This document shows, piece by piece, positions 18,201 to 29,297 of a stretch of 64,000 nt of DNA. Position 1 is the stretch's first letter. Every line of letters begins with the position of its first letter. The translations under genes were made by a program, and so were the position numbers. Origin of the DNA: Lichenifustis flavocetrariae (lineage in GTDB: Bacteria > Pseudomonadota > Alphaproteobacteria > Rhizobiales > Beijerinckiaceae); NCBI RefSeq assembly GCF_026130545.1, contig NZ_JAMOIM010000021.1, positions 1 through 64,000 of the forward strand. Reading direction: 5' to 3'. Under the pieces are notes generated by a model, which did no database searches, was not told the DNA's origin, and saw only the letters and a program-made list of their open reading frames with translations.

Positions 18201-19709
18201 CTATTGCCCCCGTCGCGCCGAGGTCGCGAAGCGGACAGCCTCCTCGGCGGCGCGCACCAGGGCGCGGGCCTTGTTCTCGCATTCGGCATATTCCGAGGCC
18301 GGATCGGAATCATAGACGATGCCGGCGCCCGATTGGACATGCATGGTACCGTCCTTGATGACCGAAGTGCGCAGCACGATACAGGTATCCATCTCGCCGC
18401 CGGCGCCGAAGTAGCCGATACAGCCGCCGTAGATGCCACGTTTGTCGCGTTCGAGCTCGTCGATGATCTCCATGGCGCGCACCTTCGGGGCGCCGGAGAC
18501 CGTGCCGGCCGGAAAGCCTGCCGCGAGCGCGTCGATCGTATCGCGGGAGGGGTCTAGTTCGCCCTCGACGTTCGACACGATGTGCATCACATGGCTGTAG
18601 CGTTCGATGAAGAACTTGTCGGTCACGGTCACGGTGCCGATACGTGACACGCGTCCCGCGTCGTTGCGGCCGAGGTCGAGGAGCATCAAGTGCTCGGCGA
18701 GTTCCTTGGCGTCGGCCAGGAGTTCCTTGGCGAGGCGATCGTCGTCGGCAGGCGTCGTCCCCCTAGGCCGTGTTCCGGCGATCGGCCGGACTGTGACCTT
18801 GCCGTCGCGTACCCGCACGAGGATCTCGGGGCTCGAACAGCAGATCTGGAAGGCGCCGAAGTCGAGAAACGACAGGAACGGCGCGGGATTGACGCGTCGG
18901 AGCGCCCGATAGAGCGAGAAAGGCGGGAGGTCGAACGAGGCCGAAAACCGCTGCGACAGCACCACCTGAAATACGTCGCCGGCCCGGATGTAATCCTTGG
19001 CCCGCTCCACCATGGCGAGAAAGTCGCCGCGTGGCGTATTCGACACCGGTGGCTGGGGCTTGAGGAATGGATCGACCGACGAGGACCCATGCGCGAGGGG
19101 GCTGTCGAGCACCTCGACGATGCGCTCGATCCGCGTCATCGCGCTGGCGCGGGCCACGTCGGTCGTGAGCCCGGCGCGCGCGCGCACCGGGCTGACGACC
19201 GAGATTTCGTCCCGCACATTGTCGAACACTACCATGACCTGGGGGCGGATCATGATGGCATCGGGCACGCCGATCGGATCGGGCTTGGCTGGCGCCAGCC
19301 GCTCCATGTGCCGCACCATATCGTAGCCGAGATAGCCGAACACGCCGGCCGCCATGGGCGGCAAGCCTGCCGGGAGGTCAATGGCCGACTCCGCCAGCAA
19401 CCGCCGCAGGGCGTCGAGCGGTTTGCCGGAACACGGCAGGAAAGCGTCGGGGTCGGCCTGTGGCTGGTGGTTGATCTCGGAATTTTCGCCGGTGCAGCGC
19501 CAGATCACATCGGGGTCGAGCCCGATCATTGAGTAACGGCCGCGTGTCGCGCCGCCCTCGACTGATTCGAGAATGAAGATCGGTCCGCGCGTGGCGGCCT
19601 GCAGCTTGAGAAAGGCCGAAACGGGTGTTTCCAGATCGGCGACCAGCACCGTCGAGACGACGCTCGCAGGCTCCCTCGGAGCCCCTATTGATGGCGTGCC
19701 TCGGCTCAT
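18201..19709 (-). CDS. trpE: anthranilate synthase component I
   Basis: Makes anthranilate from chorismate, the first step to tryptophan; 502 residues. The N-terminal ILESVEGG (about 46-53) is the tryptophan feedback site. The chorismate-binding domain shows PIAGTRPRG (about 308-316), LLDLGRNDAGRVS (about 343-355), FPAGTVSGAPKVRAMEII (about 400-417) and QSGAGIVYDSDP (about 462-473). It is a separate TrpE, not the TrpE-G fusion, so a TrpG glutaminase must be encoded elsewhere. The ATG overlaps the ppiD stop as ATGA. The expected trpGDC genes do not follow; a repeat-rich spacer does. Confidence 0.97.
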   Translation of the reverse strand: MSRGTPSIGAPREPASVVSTVLVADLETPVSAFLKLQAATRGPIFILESVEGGATRGRYSMIGLDPDVIWRCTGENSEINHQPQADPDAFLPCSGKPLDALRRLLAESAIDLPAGLPPMAAGVFGYLGYDMVRHMERLAPAKPDPIGVPDAIMIRPQVMVVFDNVRDEISVVSPVRARAGLTTDVARASAMTRIERIVEVLDSPLAHGSSSVDPFLKPQPPVSNTPRGDFLAMVERAKDYIRAGDVFQVVLSQRFSASFDLPPFSLYRALRRVNPAPFLSFLDFGAFQICCSSPEILVRVRDGKVTVRPIAGTRPRGTTPADDDRLAKELLADAKELAEHLMLLDLGRNDAGRVSRIGTVTVTDKFFIERYSHVMHIVSNVEGELDPSRDTIDALAAGFPAGTVSGAPKVRAMEIIDELERDKRGIYGGCIGYFGAGGEMDTCIVLRTSVIKDGTMHVQSGAGIVYDSDPASEYAECENKARALVRAAEEAVRFATSARRGQ

Positions 19710-21616
19710 CCGTTGTCCCCGCCGATTGCGCTGTTCAACACGGTTGGGTTGATCTTGATCGTCATTGTCCCTTCGAGACGGGACAGATAGGCGGCCAGAA
19801 TGTCGTCGGCAAAGAGATTGCGATACTGGCCTTGGAGTTGTTCCGTTTCGGGAGCGTCCGGATCCATCGTCGGCACCACGCTGTCGAGGACCTTGAACAG
19901 GATGCGGCTGCCATCGCTGCCATCGGCGGAGCCGGCCGACCCAACGGCCGTGTCGAACGCCTTGACGGCCACAGGACCGGGAACGTCATCGGCGCCCGCC
20001 CGCTTGAGATCGCTGGCATGCTTGATCTCGGCATTGTTGGCGGAAGCCGCCACCTGCTCCATCGTCTGGCCGCCGTTCAGAGCCTTGACCCATTCGTCGG
20101 CTTTGGCGACGAGGCGTTTTGCGATCTCGTCCTTCCGCAAGGCTTGTTCGACTTGAGCCTTGACCTCGTCGAACTTGCGCTGGTGCGCCGGATCGATTCC
20201 GGCGACCTCGAACCAGATCTGATCGCCCGCGCGGCTCTGGACCACGTCGGTGTCGACGCCGACATCGGACGCAAACGCCGCGCGGAGGACGTCGTCACGG
20301 TCGGGAATATCCACCAAAGCGCCGGCGGGATCATGTCCGGTCGCATCGACCGCGTCGACCGTGCGGACCTCCAGGCCGACGGCTTTCGCGGCCTCGGCCA
20401 AGGTTTTCCCCGATGCCCGTTGGTCCTCGATCTTGTCGTGGAGGTCGCGCAGCGCATCCCGGGTACGGGCGGCAGAGTTGGCGATCTCCTGCCGAATTGC
20501 AGGCGCAACCTCTTCGAACGTCTTCTTGGTTCCCGCCTCGATCGCAGTCACGTGGATCAGCACAGTTCCGAACGTGCCCTTGATGGGATCGCTTGTGCCG
20601 TCGGCCGGCAGCGCGAACGCTGCGTCGGCGACCGCTTTGTCGAACAGGCTGCCCTTCGTCACCGCCCCGAGGTCGAGTTCCTTGCCGCTGACGTTTCGTT
20701 CCGCCGCGGCATCGGCAAAACTCTTGCCTGCCTTGATCTGCGCCGAGGCCGCCTGCGCGTCCGCCTCGTTCGGGAACACGATCTGCTTCAATGTTCGCCG
20801 TTCGGGCTGGCCGAACCGGCCACCCTCGTCCGCCTCGTAGAGGCGGCGCATCTCCGCCTCCGATACGGCCTCTGGCTTGGCCACCGTGGCGGGAGATGTG
20901 GCCAAAATGACCAATTTACGGAATTCCGGTGCCGAAAACTCCGACTTGTGAGCGTCGTAATAGGTCTGCAGCGCAGCGGCATCCGGCGCCGGCACGTCGC
21001 CCACAAGTGTCGGCGGCAGGACGATCATATCGATGCTGCGGGTTTCGGCCTGCAAGCGGTGAAGCGCATCGAGCGCGGCCTTGGGTACGCTGAGGGCGCC
21101 CGCGACGCCGTCGACAAGTTCCTGACGCAGGTAGGTCTGGCGCTGGTCGCGCAGGAAGCTCTGCTCGGTCAGGCCATTGTTCCGCAGAAGCGTGTTGAAG
21201 CGATCGCGATCGAACTTGCCGCCCGGACCCGCAAAGGTCGGGTCGTCGACGACAGCCTTGCCGATCTGCGCCTCGGAGATGGCGAGCCCAAGCTTGTCTG
21301 CCTCGACGTCGAGGATCGTGTCGGTCACCAGGCGTGAGAGAACCTGCTGGTCCAACCCGTACTGACGGGCCTGCGCGCTGGTCACAGGCTTGCGAAGCCG
21401 CTGCTCCAGTTGCTGCATGGCGATCTGGTAGCCACGGCGGTAGGTCTCGACGGAAATGTCGCGATTCCCGACCCGTGCCACCCAGGTGGCACTGCTGGTG
21501 CGAAACAGGTCCGCGAAGCCGAAAAAGCTCAGGCCGACGATGATCAGCAGGAAAATCAGCGCCATGCCGATCTTGCCGATCAACGAATTCTGTACCGAAC
21601 GCATGCTTTCGAGCAT
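19706..21616 (-). CDS. ppiD: PpiD-type membrane-anchored periplasmic peptidyl-prolyl isomerase
   Basis: Periplasmic folding factor near the Sec exit site, 636 residues. A single N-terminal membrane anchor (about residues 13-36, IGMALIFLLIIVGLSFFGF) precedes a SurA-like N-terminal chaperone domain (about 40-190) and a parvulin-like region (about 260-360; RTLKQIVFPNEADAQAA). The parvulin core is divergent, and chaperone activity may dominate as in other PpiD proteins. ATG at 21616 is chosen because the segment before it lacks family features. It is transcribed with trpE through a 4-bp overlap, an arrangement common in alphaproteobacteria. Confidence 0.87.
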   Translation of the reverse strand: MLESMRSVQNSLIGKIGMALIFLLIIVGLSFFGFADLFRTSSATWVARVGNRDISVETYRRGYQIAMQQLEQRLRKPVTSAQARQYGLDQQVLSRLVTDTILDVEADKLGLAISEAQIGKAVVDDPTFAGPGGKFDRDRFNTLLRNNGLTEQSFLRDQRQTYLRQELVDGVAGALSVPKAALDALHRLQAETRSIDMIVLPPTLVGDVPAPDAAALQTYYDAHKSEFSAPEFRKLVILATSPATVAKPEAVSEAEMRRLYEADEGGRFGQPERRTLKQIVFPNEADAQAASAQIKAGKSFADAAAERNVSGKELDLGAVTKGSLFDKAVADAAFALPADGTSDPIKGTFGTVLIHVTAIEAGTKKTFEEVAPAIRQEIANSAARTRDALRDLHDKIEDQRASGKTLAEAAKAVGLEVRTVDAVDATGHDPAGALVDIPDRDDVLRAAFASDVGVDTDVVQSRAGDQIWFEVAGIDPAHQRKFDEVKAQVEQALRKDEIAKRLVAKADEWVKALNGGQTMEQVAASANNAEIKHASDLKRAGADDVPGPVAVKAFDTAVGSAGSADGSDGSRILFKVLDSVVPTMDPDAPETEQLQGQYRNLFADDILAAYLSRLEGTMTIKINPTVLNSAIGGDNG

Positions 21617-21814
21617 GGAAAAAGGTCCGCCTCTACCGCAACGTCGCACCCGACGAGCGCCGGCTGAACACCCCCGACCGGAGCGGTCGGCACCATAACC
21701 ACGGTGGCACAGTGGTGCAACGGGGCGAAACCACGAAGCTTACCCTTGCGAGACGCCGGTCCCGCGACATGTCAATCCAGAATGCGCCGCGTGCCGGCAT
21801 GTCGGGGGAATCAG

Positions 21815-22801
21815 ATGGACTACGTTAATCTCGGCCGCAGCGGGCTCAAGGTCTCCCGCTTGTGCCTCGGCTGCATGACCTATGGCGAGCCGGATCGCGG
21901 CAACCATCCCTGGACCCTATCGGAAGAGGAGAGCCGGCCCTTCCTCAAGAAGGCGCTCGACCTCGGCATCACATTTTTCGACACCGCCAACGTCTATTCG
22001 GACGGTTCGAGCGAGGAGATCGTCGGACGTGCGCTGAAGGATTATGCGAAGCGCGACGAGATCGTGCTGGCCACCAAGGTGCATGGCGTGATGCGACCCG
22101 ACGCCAATGGGCGCGGCCTGTCCCGCAAGGCGATCATGACCGAAATCGATCATAGCCTGCGCCGTCTCGGCACCGACTATGTCGATCTCTATCAGATCCA
22201 CCGCTTCGATCCCGACACGCCCGTCGAAGAGACGTTGGAAGCCCTGCACGATGTGGTGAAGGCCGGGAAGGCCCGCTACATCGGCGCCTCGTCGATGTAT
22301 GCGTGGCAGTTCTGCAAGGCCCTTCATCTCGCGGATCGGCACGGCTGGACGCGGTTCGTGTCCATGCAGAATCACTACAACCTGCTGTACCGCGAGGAAG
22401 AGCGCGAGATGATGGGCCTGTGTATCGAGGAGGGCATCGGGGTCATTCCCTGGAGCCCGCTGGCACGTGGCAAGCTCACGCGGCCTTGGGAAGACACGCC
22501 GACGACCGCCCGGGGCGAGACCGATGCCTTCGGCCAGACACTCTATGCCGGCATGAAGGAGGCCGACCGCGCCACCGTCGAGCGGGTCGGCAGCGTCGCG
22601 TCGGCGCGCGGCGTGAGTCGAGCCGAAGTTGCGATGGCTTGGCTGTTGCAGCAGCCAGGGGTCACCGCTCCCATCATCGGCGCGTCGAAGCCCGGCCATC
22701 TCGAACAGGCCGTGGCGGCCCTCTCGCTGCGGTTGGAGGCGGACGAGGTCAGGCAACTCGGCGAGGCCTACGCGCCCCACCCGGTTGCCGGATTCAAATA
22801 A
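21815..22801 (+). CDS. aldo/keto reductase
   Basis: NADPH-dependent (beta/alpha)8-barrel oxidoreductase, 328 residues. The catalytic set can be placed: Asp and Tyr in FFDTANVYSDGSSEE (about 51-65), Lys in VLATKVHG (about 83-90) and His in YQIHRFD (about 125-131). WSPLARGKLT (about 215-224) and IIGASKP (about 287-293) bind the cofactor phosphate. It resembles the YajO/AKR11-like group, whose physiological substrates are mostly unknown. ATG at 21815 follows a GGGGGAA Shine-Dalgarno; the frame runs back to 21704 without support. Its last 8 bp overlap the end of the convergent cyclase gene. Confidence 0.92.
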   Translation: MDYVNLGRSGLKVSRLCLGCMTYGEPDRGNHPWTLSEEESRPFLKKALDLGITFFDTANVYSDGSSEEIVGRALKDYAKRDEIVLATKVHGVMRPDANGRGLSRKAIMTEIDHSLRRLGTDYVDLYQIHRFDPDTPVEETLEALHDVVKAGKARYIGASSMYAWQFCKALHLADRHGWTRFVSMQNHYNLLYREEEREMMGLCIEEGIGVIPWSPLARGKLTRPWEDTPTTARGETDAFGQTLYAGMKEADRATVERVGSVASARGVSRAEVAMAWLLQQPGVTAPIIGASKPGHLEQAVAALSLRLEADEVRQLGEAYAPHPVAGFK

Positions 22802-24467
22802 GCAGGAACGTCTGCATCGCGCCCTTGCCCTTGATGTTCATGGGGGGCAGGGGCTCGAACCCGTAGGCATCGCCAACGGCGGCCCGCACAGCTTCGGAGA
22901 CGTGAACGCGCCCGGCGACGCCGTTGCGCTCCATACGGCTGGCGACGTTCACCGTGTCTCCCCACACATCGTAGACGAATTTGTCCGTCCCGATGACGCC
23001 TGCCACGACCGGACCCGTATGCATGCCGATTCGGGCTTCGAGCTGCTCGCCAACCTCTCGTCCAGCGGCCGCAACGGCCTCCGGGATCGCCAGTGCCATG
23101 CGGGCAGTCGCAAGCGCATGGTCCGGGCGCGCGTTCGGTAGGCCCCCAGCCACCAGATAGGCGTCGCCGATCGTCTTGATCTTTTCGAGCCCATTGGCCT
23201 TGGCGAGGCGGTCGAGGTTCGAAAAGACGCTGTTGAGCAATGCGATCATGCGAGGTGCCGGCATGCGGCTCGACAGGGCCGTGAACCCGACAATGTCGCA
23301 GAACAGGATGGTGGCCGCCTCGAAATGGTCGGCGATGACGGTTTCGCCATGACGTAGGCGCTCGACAACCGGTCCCGGCAGCATCGACCTAAGCAGAGAT
23401 TCGGACCTCTCACGTTCGACCCGCAACTGTTCGACATAGGCCTGTTCGCGGTCGCGTAGGGTCTTCCGCTCGACCAGGGCCGAGATGCGGGAGCGCATGA
23501 GAATCGGATCGAGCGGCTTTTGCATCACGTCGTCGGCGCCGGCCTCGATGCAGAGCACCGCACTCTCCACCTCGTCGGCGCCCGACATGATGATGACGGG
23601 AATCGTGGAGGTATGCGGAGTGCCGCGCAGCTGGCGCAAAACGTCGACGCCGTTCAGGCGCGGCATCAGGAAGTCGAGCAGCACGAGGTCGAAATTCTGC
23701 TGCCCGGTCACCCGCAGGGCCGCTTCCCCGTCGCTGCAGGCGCAGACTTTATGCCCGTCTCTTTCGAGCCGGCGCGTAAGCAGGTCCAGACTGGACGGGT
23801 TGTCATCGACCACAAGGAGATAACCGGTTGCGCGGGCGGCGAGTGTCGGCTGTTCCGAGAGGACCGACCGGAGGGTCGCCACCGCCTGTTCCATTGCCGC
23901 GGTCTGGTCCGACCCGGCTCCGGTCTCCCCGTGTGTGGTCGTCAATGAGCCGGACTGGATGAACTCGATCATCGAGTCGATGCCGCCGAGCAGCCGGCGC
24001 GAGGCTGCGAGAAGTCCGTCGAGCGTTTCCACCATGGTCGGAAATCCTTCTTCTCGGGCTTCCTCCAGGAGCAACTCGCCATATCCCATGATGGCCGTGA
24101 TGGGCGTTCTCAGTTCGTGCCGCAGCGATGCCGTGAAATCGTCGATCTGCTTCTCGGACAAGGAGCGCTGCGAGGCTGACGTATCCAGCAATTCCTCGAC
24201 GACGATGCGTAGCCGCAGGCTGGACGCCTTCATGGTTTGCAGATCGGCCCGGAAGGACGCCATCTGTTCGCGGGCGACATCCTCGATCACGAGATCGATG
24301 AAGCTCGACACGACATCGACCGGAGCGATGAACTCGGCCCGCACAAAGGCCGAGATGGCGCGCGCCAGCCGCTCGTCGTCGAAGTCCGGCTTCGCGGCAG
24401 CGACAATGCCCGGCGCTTGATTCATTCCCGAACAGATCTCCAGAGCATTGATGACACTCGCGCCCAT
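22794..24467 (-). CDS. HisKA - receiver - class III adenylate cyclase fusion
   Basis: Cytoplasmic signalling protein of 557 residues, no membrane segment. After an uncharacterised helical region (about 1-105) comes a HisKA domain with an intact H-box (RHELRTPI, His about 117), but no HATPase domain follows: only about 50 low-complexity residues lead to a receiver domain (DD at 221-222, phosphoacceptor Asp about 265, Lys in QKPLD about 317). The C-terminal class III cyclase has both metal Asp residues (FCDIVGF about 391; IGDAY about 435), the purine-selecting Lys (about 431) and Asp (YDVWGD, about 500) typical of adenylate cyclases, and transition-state Asn/Arg (NVASR, about 507-511). So cAMP output under phosphorelay input is likely. 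ATG at 24467 is preferred to an upstream TTG. Confidence 0.87.
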   Translation of the reverse strand: MGASVINALEICSGMNQAPGIVAAAKPDFDDERLARAISAFVRAEFIAPVDVVSSFIDLVIEDVAREQMASFRADLQTMKASSLRLRIVVEELLDTSASQRSLSEKQIDDFTASLRHELRTPITAIMGYGELLLEEAREEGFPTMVETLDGLLAASRRLLGGIDSMIEFIQSGSLTTTHGETGAGSDQTAAMEQAVATLRSVLSEQPTLAARATGYLLVVDDNPSSLDLLTRRLERDGHKVCACSDGEAALRVTGQQNFDLVLLDFLMPRLNGVDVLRQLRGTPHTSTIPVIIMSGADEVESAVLCIEAGADDVMQKPLDPILMRSRISALVERKTLRDREQAYVEQLRVERERSESLLRSMLPGPVVERLRHGETVIADHFEAATILFCDIVGFTALSSRMPAPRMIALLNSVFSNLDRLAKANGLEKIKTIGDAYLVAGGLPNARPDHALATARMALAIPEAVAAAGREVGEQLEARIGMHTGPVVAGVIGTDKFVYDVWGDTVNVASRMERNGVAGRVHVSEAVRAAVGDAYGFEPLPPMNIKGKGAMQTFLLI

Positions 24468-24632
24468 CTCAACAAAACGCAACGCGCCGCATCAAGGTAA
24501 CCCGCAGAATGCTGGCTCGTTGCCGAGCGGGAGGTTGGATCAGGAGGTGAGGACGATGCCAGGCGTCGCTTTCAAATTGCCGGGTCATCTGCTACCCCGC
24601 CTCAACCGGCACAGCTCACGTTAGAGGCAATC

Positions 24633-25391
24633 ATGGCGTTTTCGTCGCATCCTATCGTGGTCGGCAACTGGAAGATGAACGGCCTGCAGGCGTCGTTGGA
24701 TCAGGTTCTCGCCGTGCGGGAGGCTTGCGCGACCGGCGCGGCAGGGCGGTGCGAAGTGGCGCTTTGCGTCCCCGCGACCCTCATCGCTCAAGCCGCCTCG
24801 CTCTTGGCCGGCAGCCGGTTGATGATCGGCGGCCAGGATTGTCACGCCGCGGCGCTCGGCGCCCATACCGGTGACATTTCGGCCGAGATGCTGAAAGATG
24901 CCGGGGCGAAACTGGTGATCGTGGGCCATTCGGAGCGCCGCGCGAACCACGGCGAGACCGACGCGATCGTCAACGAGAAAGCGCAAGCTGCGGCCCGCGC
25001 GGGCCTCACACCCATCATCTGCGTCGGCGAAACCCGCGCCGAGCGGGACGCCGGCGAAACCCTTCGTGTGATCGGGCGGCAGATCGACGATTCCGTGCCC
25101 CGTGGCTCAAATCCCGAGGCAACGATCATCGCCTATGAGCCCGTATGGGCCATCGGGACCGGTCTCACGCCGACCGAAAAGGACGTGGCGGAAGTGCATG
25201 CGTTCATCCATCGGCGTCTTGCCACGCTCGTCCCGACCGGTGGCAAGGACATGCGCATCCTCTACGGCGGTTCGGTCAAGGCGTCGAATGCGGCAGCGCT
25301 GCTTGCCATCGACCATGTCGACGGCGCGCTGGTGGGCGGGGCGAGCCTGAAGGCCGCCGATTTCCTGGGTATCACCGGCGTCTATCGTTGA
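24633..25391 (+). CDS. tpiA: triose-phosphate isomerase
   Basis: Interconverts dihydroxyacetone phosphate and glyceraldehyde-3-phosphate; 252 residues, normal length. Catalytic residues are in place: Lys in GNWKMNG (about 11-17), His in GHSERR (about 97-102) and Glu in AYEPVWAIGTG (about 168-178), with the phosphate loop GGSVKASNA near 212-220. A GAGG Shine-Dalgarno precedes the ATG. secG and pyrG follow on the same strand, the usual alphaproteobacterial order, although only the first two are close enough to share a transcript without a terminator between. Confidence 0.97.
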   Translation: MAFSSHPIVVGNWKMNGLQASLDQVLAVREACATGAAGRCEVALCVPATLIAQAASLLAGSRLMIGGQDCHAAALGAHTGDISAEMLKDAGAKLVIVGHSERRANHGETDAIVNEKAQAAARAGLTPIICVGETRAERDAGETLRVIGRQIDDSVPRGSNPEATIIAYEPVWAIGTGLTPTEKDVAEVHAFIHRRLATLVPTGGKDMRILYGGSVKASNAAALLAIDHVDGALVGGASLKAADFLGITGVYR

Positions 25392-25490
25392 GCTCTCTCG
25401 CATCGGTTTCCAAAAGGCTCGGGCTCGTATAGAAGGCCGGCAACCCCGAACATGACCGGCAGGCGCTCGATGCCTGCCTGAGGCATCGTG

Positions 25491-25901
25491 ATGCAAACCG
25501 TATTGATCGTCATTCATCTCCTGATCGTTATCGCGCTCGTCGGCGCGGTGCTGCTGCAGCGCTCCGAAGGGGGAGCCTTGGGAGTGGGCGGCGGCGGCGG
25601 ATTCATGACTGGTCGGGGACAGGCCAATGCGCTCACAAGGGCCACGGCGATCTTGGCCACACTGTTCTTTCTGACGAGCCTCGGGCTCACGCTCCTGGCC
25701 AATCTCCACCGCACACCGCGCTCGATCTTCGATGCGCCGGGGTCGAGCACCCAGGCTCCGAAAAGCGTGCCGGCGCCCGCTCCGGGCACCTCTGTGCTCG
25801 ATCAATTGAAGCAGATTCAGGAGCAGAAATCCGGTGCCGCTCCGAGCGCACCAGCGGTGCCGTCGGCTCCGGCCGTGCCGGAGCCTCCGAAGTCTCAATA
25901 A
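25491..25901 (+). CDS. secG: preprotein translocase subunit SecG
   Basis: Small membrane subunit of the SecYEG channel, 136 residues. Two membrane helices (about 3-22 and 52-72) flank the conserved cytoplasmic loop LLQRSEGGALGVGGGGGFMTGRG. The C-terminal half is a Pro/Ala/Ser-rich tail, a long form common in this lineage. ATG at 25491 has GAGG at a good distance; the GTG one codon earlier is less likely. An intrinsic terminator lies 35 bases downstream. Confidence 0.95.
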   Translation: MQTVLIVIHLLIVIALVGAVLLQRSEGGALGVGGGGGFMTGRGQANALTRATAILATLFFLTSLGLTLLANLHRTPRSIFDAPGSSTQAPKSVPAPAPGTSVLDQLKQIQEQKSGAAPSAPAVPSAPAVPEPPKSQ

Positions 25902-25935
25902 ATCAAGTTGTTCGAAATATCCGTGGATAGCTGAG

Positions 25936-25964
25936 GCGAGCGTCCTGGGGGCGCTCGCTTTTTT
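25936..25964 (+). terminator. intrinsic terminator after secG
   Basis: GCGAGCG (25936-25942) and CGCTCGC (25952-25958) form a perfect stem around a nine-base loop, followed by six T (25959-25964). It ends the tpiA-secG unit 29 bases before pyrG, so pyrG needs read-through or its own start signals. Confidence 0.85.
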
Positions 25965-25986
25965 CGATTTTTGCCGTTAAGAATGA

Positions 25987-27621
<1,635 letters not shown>

Positions 27622-27626
27622 GCCCG

Positions 27627-28487
27627 GTGACCCGGGCCCTCGACCATTTGGTGCTGTGCTCGCGCGATCTCTCCCGTCTCGCGGAGACGTATCGTCGTTT
27701 TGGCTTCACGGTCGGGCGGCGCAACACCCATCCGTGGGGCACGGTGAACCACATCGTCCAGTTTGATGGGATTTTCCTCGAACTGCTTGGCTTCGCGGAC
27801 GACTATGTGCCCGTGGCGACTGACGATCCGGCCGCGCCCTTCGCGGGGTTTCTCGAGAAGGCCGCGGACGGGATCGCTATGCTGGTCCTGCGCAGCGACG
27901 ATGCGGCGCGGGACGCCCAAAGCTTCTGCAAGGATGGGATCGGGCAGGGCCGCCTGCTGCCATTCTCCCGCTCGGCCCAGGGGGCTGACGGAAGCGACCG
28001 CACAGTGGCTTTCACGCTCGCCTTCGCGGCCCTGCCGACCCTGCCGGAGGTCGGAGCCTTTACGTGCCAGCAGCATCGACCCGAGAATTTCTGGAGCCGC
28101 GAGGCCCAGCGGCATGCCAACGGGGCCACGGGTGTCGCGTCCGTGACGATCGTTGCCGAGCGACCCTCCGATCATGCCGAAGACCTGGCACGCTTCACTG
28201 CCCCTTCCTCGGTCTCGTCGAGCGGCGGGGGACTTGAGGTTCAACTGCAGAACAGCCGGCTCGAAGTGGTCGCTCGGGCAGAATGGCCGTCACGCGGCGG
28301 CATCGAGATGCCGGACACGCGCGGCGCGTTCATGGCCGGCCTGACCGTCAGGGTACGCGATCTCTCGGTCGTCGCTGCGATCCTCACGGACACCGCTACG
28401 CCTCATCATGCTCAAACCGATCGCCTCGTCATCAAGCCCGATATTGGCGGCGGTGGCTTCATCTCATTCGTGCAGGTTGCTGGCTGA
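27627..28487 (+). CDS. VOC-superfamily glyoxalase-like protein
   Basis: Protein of 286 residues with a first vicinal-oxygen-chelate half (about 4-120; ALDHLVLCSRDLSRL, then GFTVGRRNTHPWGTVNHIVQF) and a second, looser half, like the Glyoxalase_3-type proteins. A His near residue 6, another near 39 and a Glu near 52 could be metal ligands. Substrate unknown; relatives are often annotated only by fold. GTG at 27627 is five bases after the pyrG stop, so the gene is probably translated from the pyrG transcript. Longer in-frame starts would lie inside pyrG. Confidence 0.8.
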   Translation: MTRALDHLVLCSRDLSRLAETYRRFGFTVGRRNTHPWGTVNHIVQFDGIFLELLGFADDYVPVATDDPAAPFAGFLEKAADGIAMLVLRSDDAARDAQSFCKDGIGQGRLLPFSRSAQGADGSDRTVAFTLAFAALPTLPEVGAFTCQQHRPENFWSREAQRHANGATGVASVTIVAERPSDHAEDLARFTAPSSVSSSGGGLEVQLQNSRLEVVARAEWPSRGGIEMPDTRGAFMAGLTVRVRDLSVVAAILTDTATPHHAQTDRLVIKPDIGGGGFISFVQVAG

Positions 28488-28641
28488 CCATTCTGGGGTA
28501 CGCCCGCGCGGACGCCGAACCCGACCCGAAGCAGGCTGCTGCGCACCCATGCCGAGGTATCACAGTAGGCGTTGACTCCTTACGCGCCACTGCGGCCGCG
28601 ATTAAGGATCGAGAGCGTTGCCGACGACGCTCCGCCGCGAA

Positions 28642-29100
28642 TCATCCCCGCCCGCGGTAGCTCGGGACCCCCTGATCCGGAAGCCATAGGCTCTCGGGTG
28701 GTATGCTGGTCTGCCAAAATACGTCGATCGGAATTCCGCCGCGGGGATACCAGTAGCCGCCGATTCGCAGCCAGGCCGGCGCCAGGAGCGCCACGATGTC
28801 CTTGCCGATCCGCACCGTGCAATCCTCGTGAAAGGCACCGTGATTGCGGAACGACGTCAGGTAGAGCTTCAGCGACTTCGATTCGACCAACCAGTCGCCC
28901 GGCACATAATCGATGGCGAGATGCGCGAAGTCCGGCTGGCCGGTGACAGGGCACAGGGAGGTAAACTCCGGCGCCGTGAAGCGGACCAGGTATGTGGTTC
29001 CCGGATGTGGATTCGGGACACGGTCGAGACGCGCCTCTTCCGGGCTCTGTGGGGTCGGCACGGCGCGGCCGAGCTGGGACGTGTGAAGTGTGTCGCTCAT
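28642..29100 (-). CDS. queF: NADPH-dependent 7-cyano-7-deazaguanine reductase
   Basis: Reduces preQ0 to preQ1 on the queuosine pathway; 152 residues, the short single-domain (type I) length. The catalytic Cys sits in [16 protein letters not shown] (about 50-65), the general acid Asp in the same motif, and [20 protein letters not shown] (about 77-96) holds the substrate-binding Glu and NADPH/His residues. ATG at 29100 begins a normal N terminus ([11 protein letters not shown]); the longer frame to 29277 adds low-complexity sequence only. It is divergent from lysC, 197 bp apart. No other queuosine gene is in the window. Confidence 0.95.
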   Translation of the reverse strand: MSDTLHTSQLGRAVPTPQSPEEARLDRVPNPHPGTTYLVRFTAPEFTSLCPVTGQPDFAHLAIDYVPGDWLVESKSLKLYLTSFRNHGAFHEDCTVRIGKDIVALLAPAWLRIGGYWYPRGGIPIDVFWQTSIPPESLWLPDQGVPSYRGRG

Positions 29101-29297
29101 CACCGATGGGGTTCTGGAGTGTGATGCCGCCCGACCTAAGCGGCCTGGAGGCGCGGCGCAAGGCGGATACCTTGGCGCCGCGACCCGCATGGCACGATTG
29201 ACACCCCGCCGGGAGCCCTTATTGATACGCGCCGCTTCGGACCGGGCTGGCGCGGCGGCCCCCGTGTGCTGTGTCACCTTTGCCGCCTGCGAGTCTC

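Noticed and set aside
19625-21337. 570-codon open frame on the plus strand opposite ppiD
   Set aside because: It lies entirely antisense to ppiD and the end of trpE, has no recognisable domain and a composition typical of the mirror frame in high-GC coding DNA.
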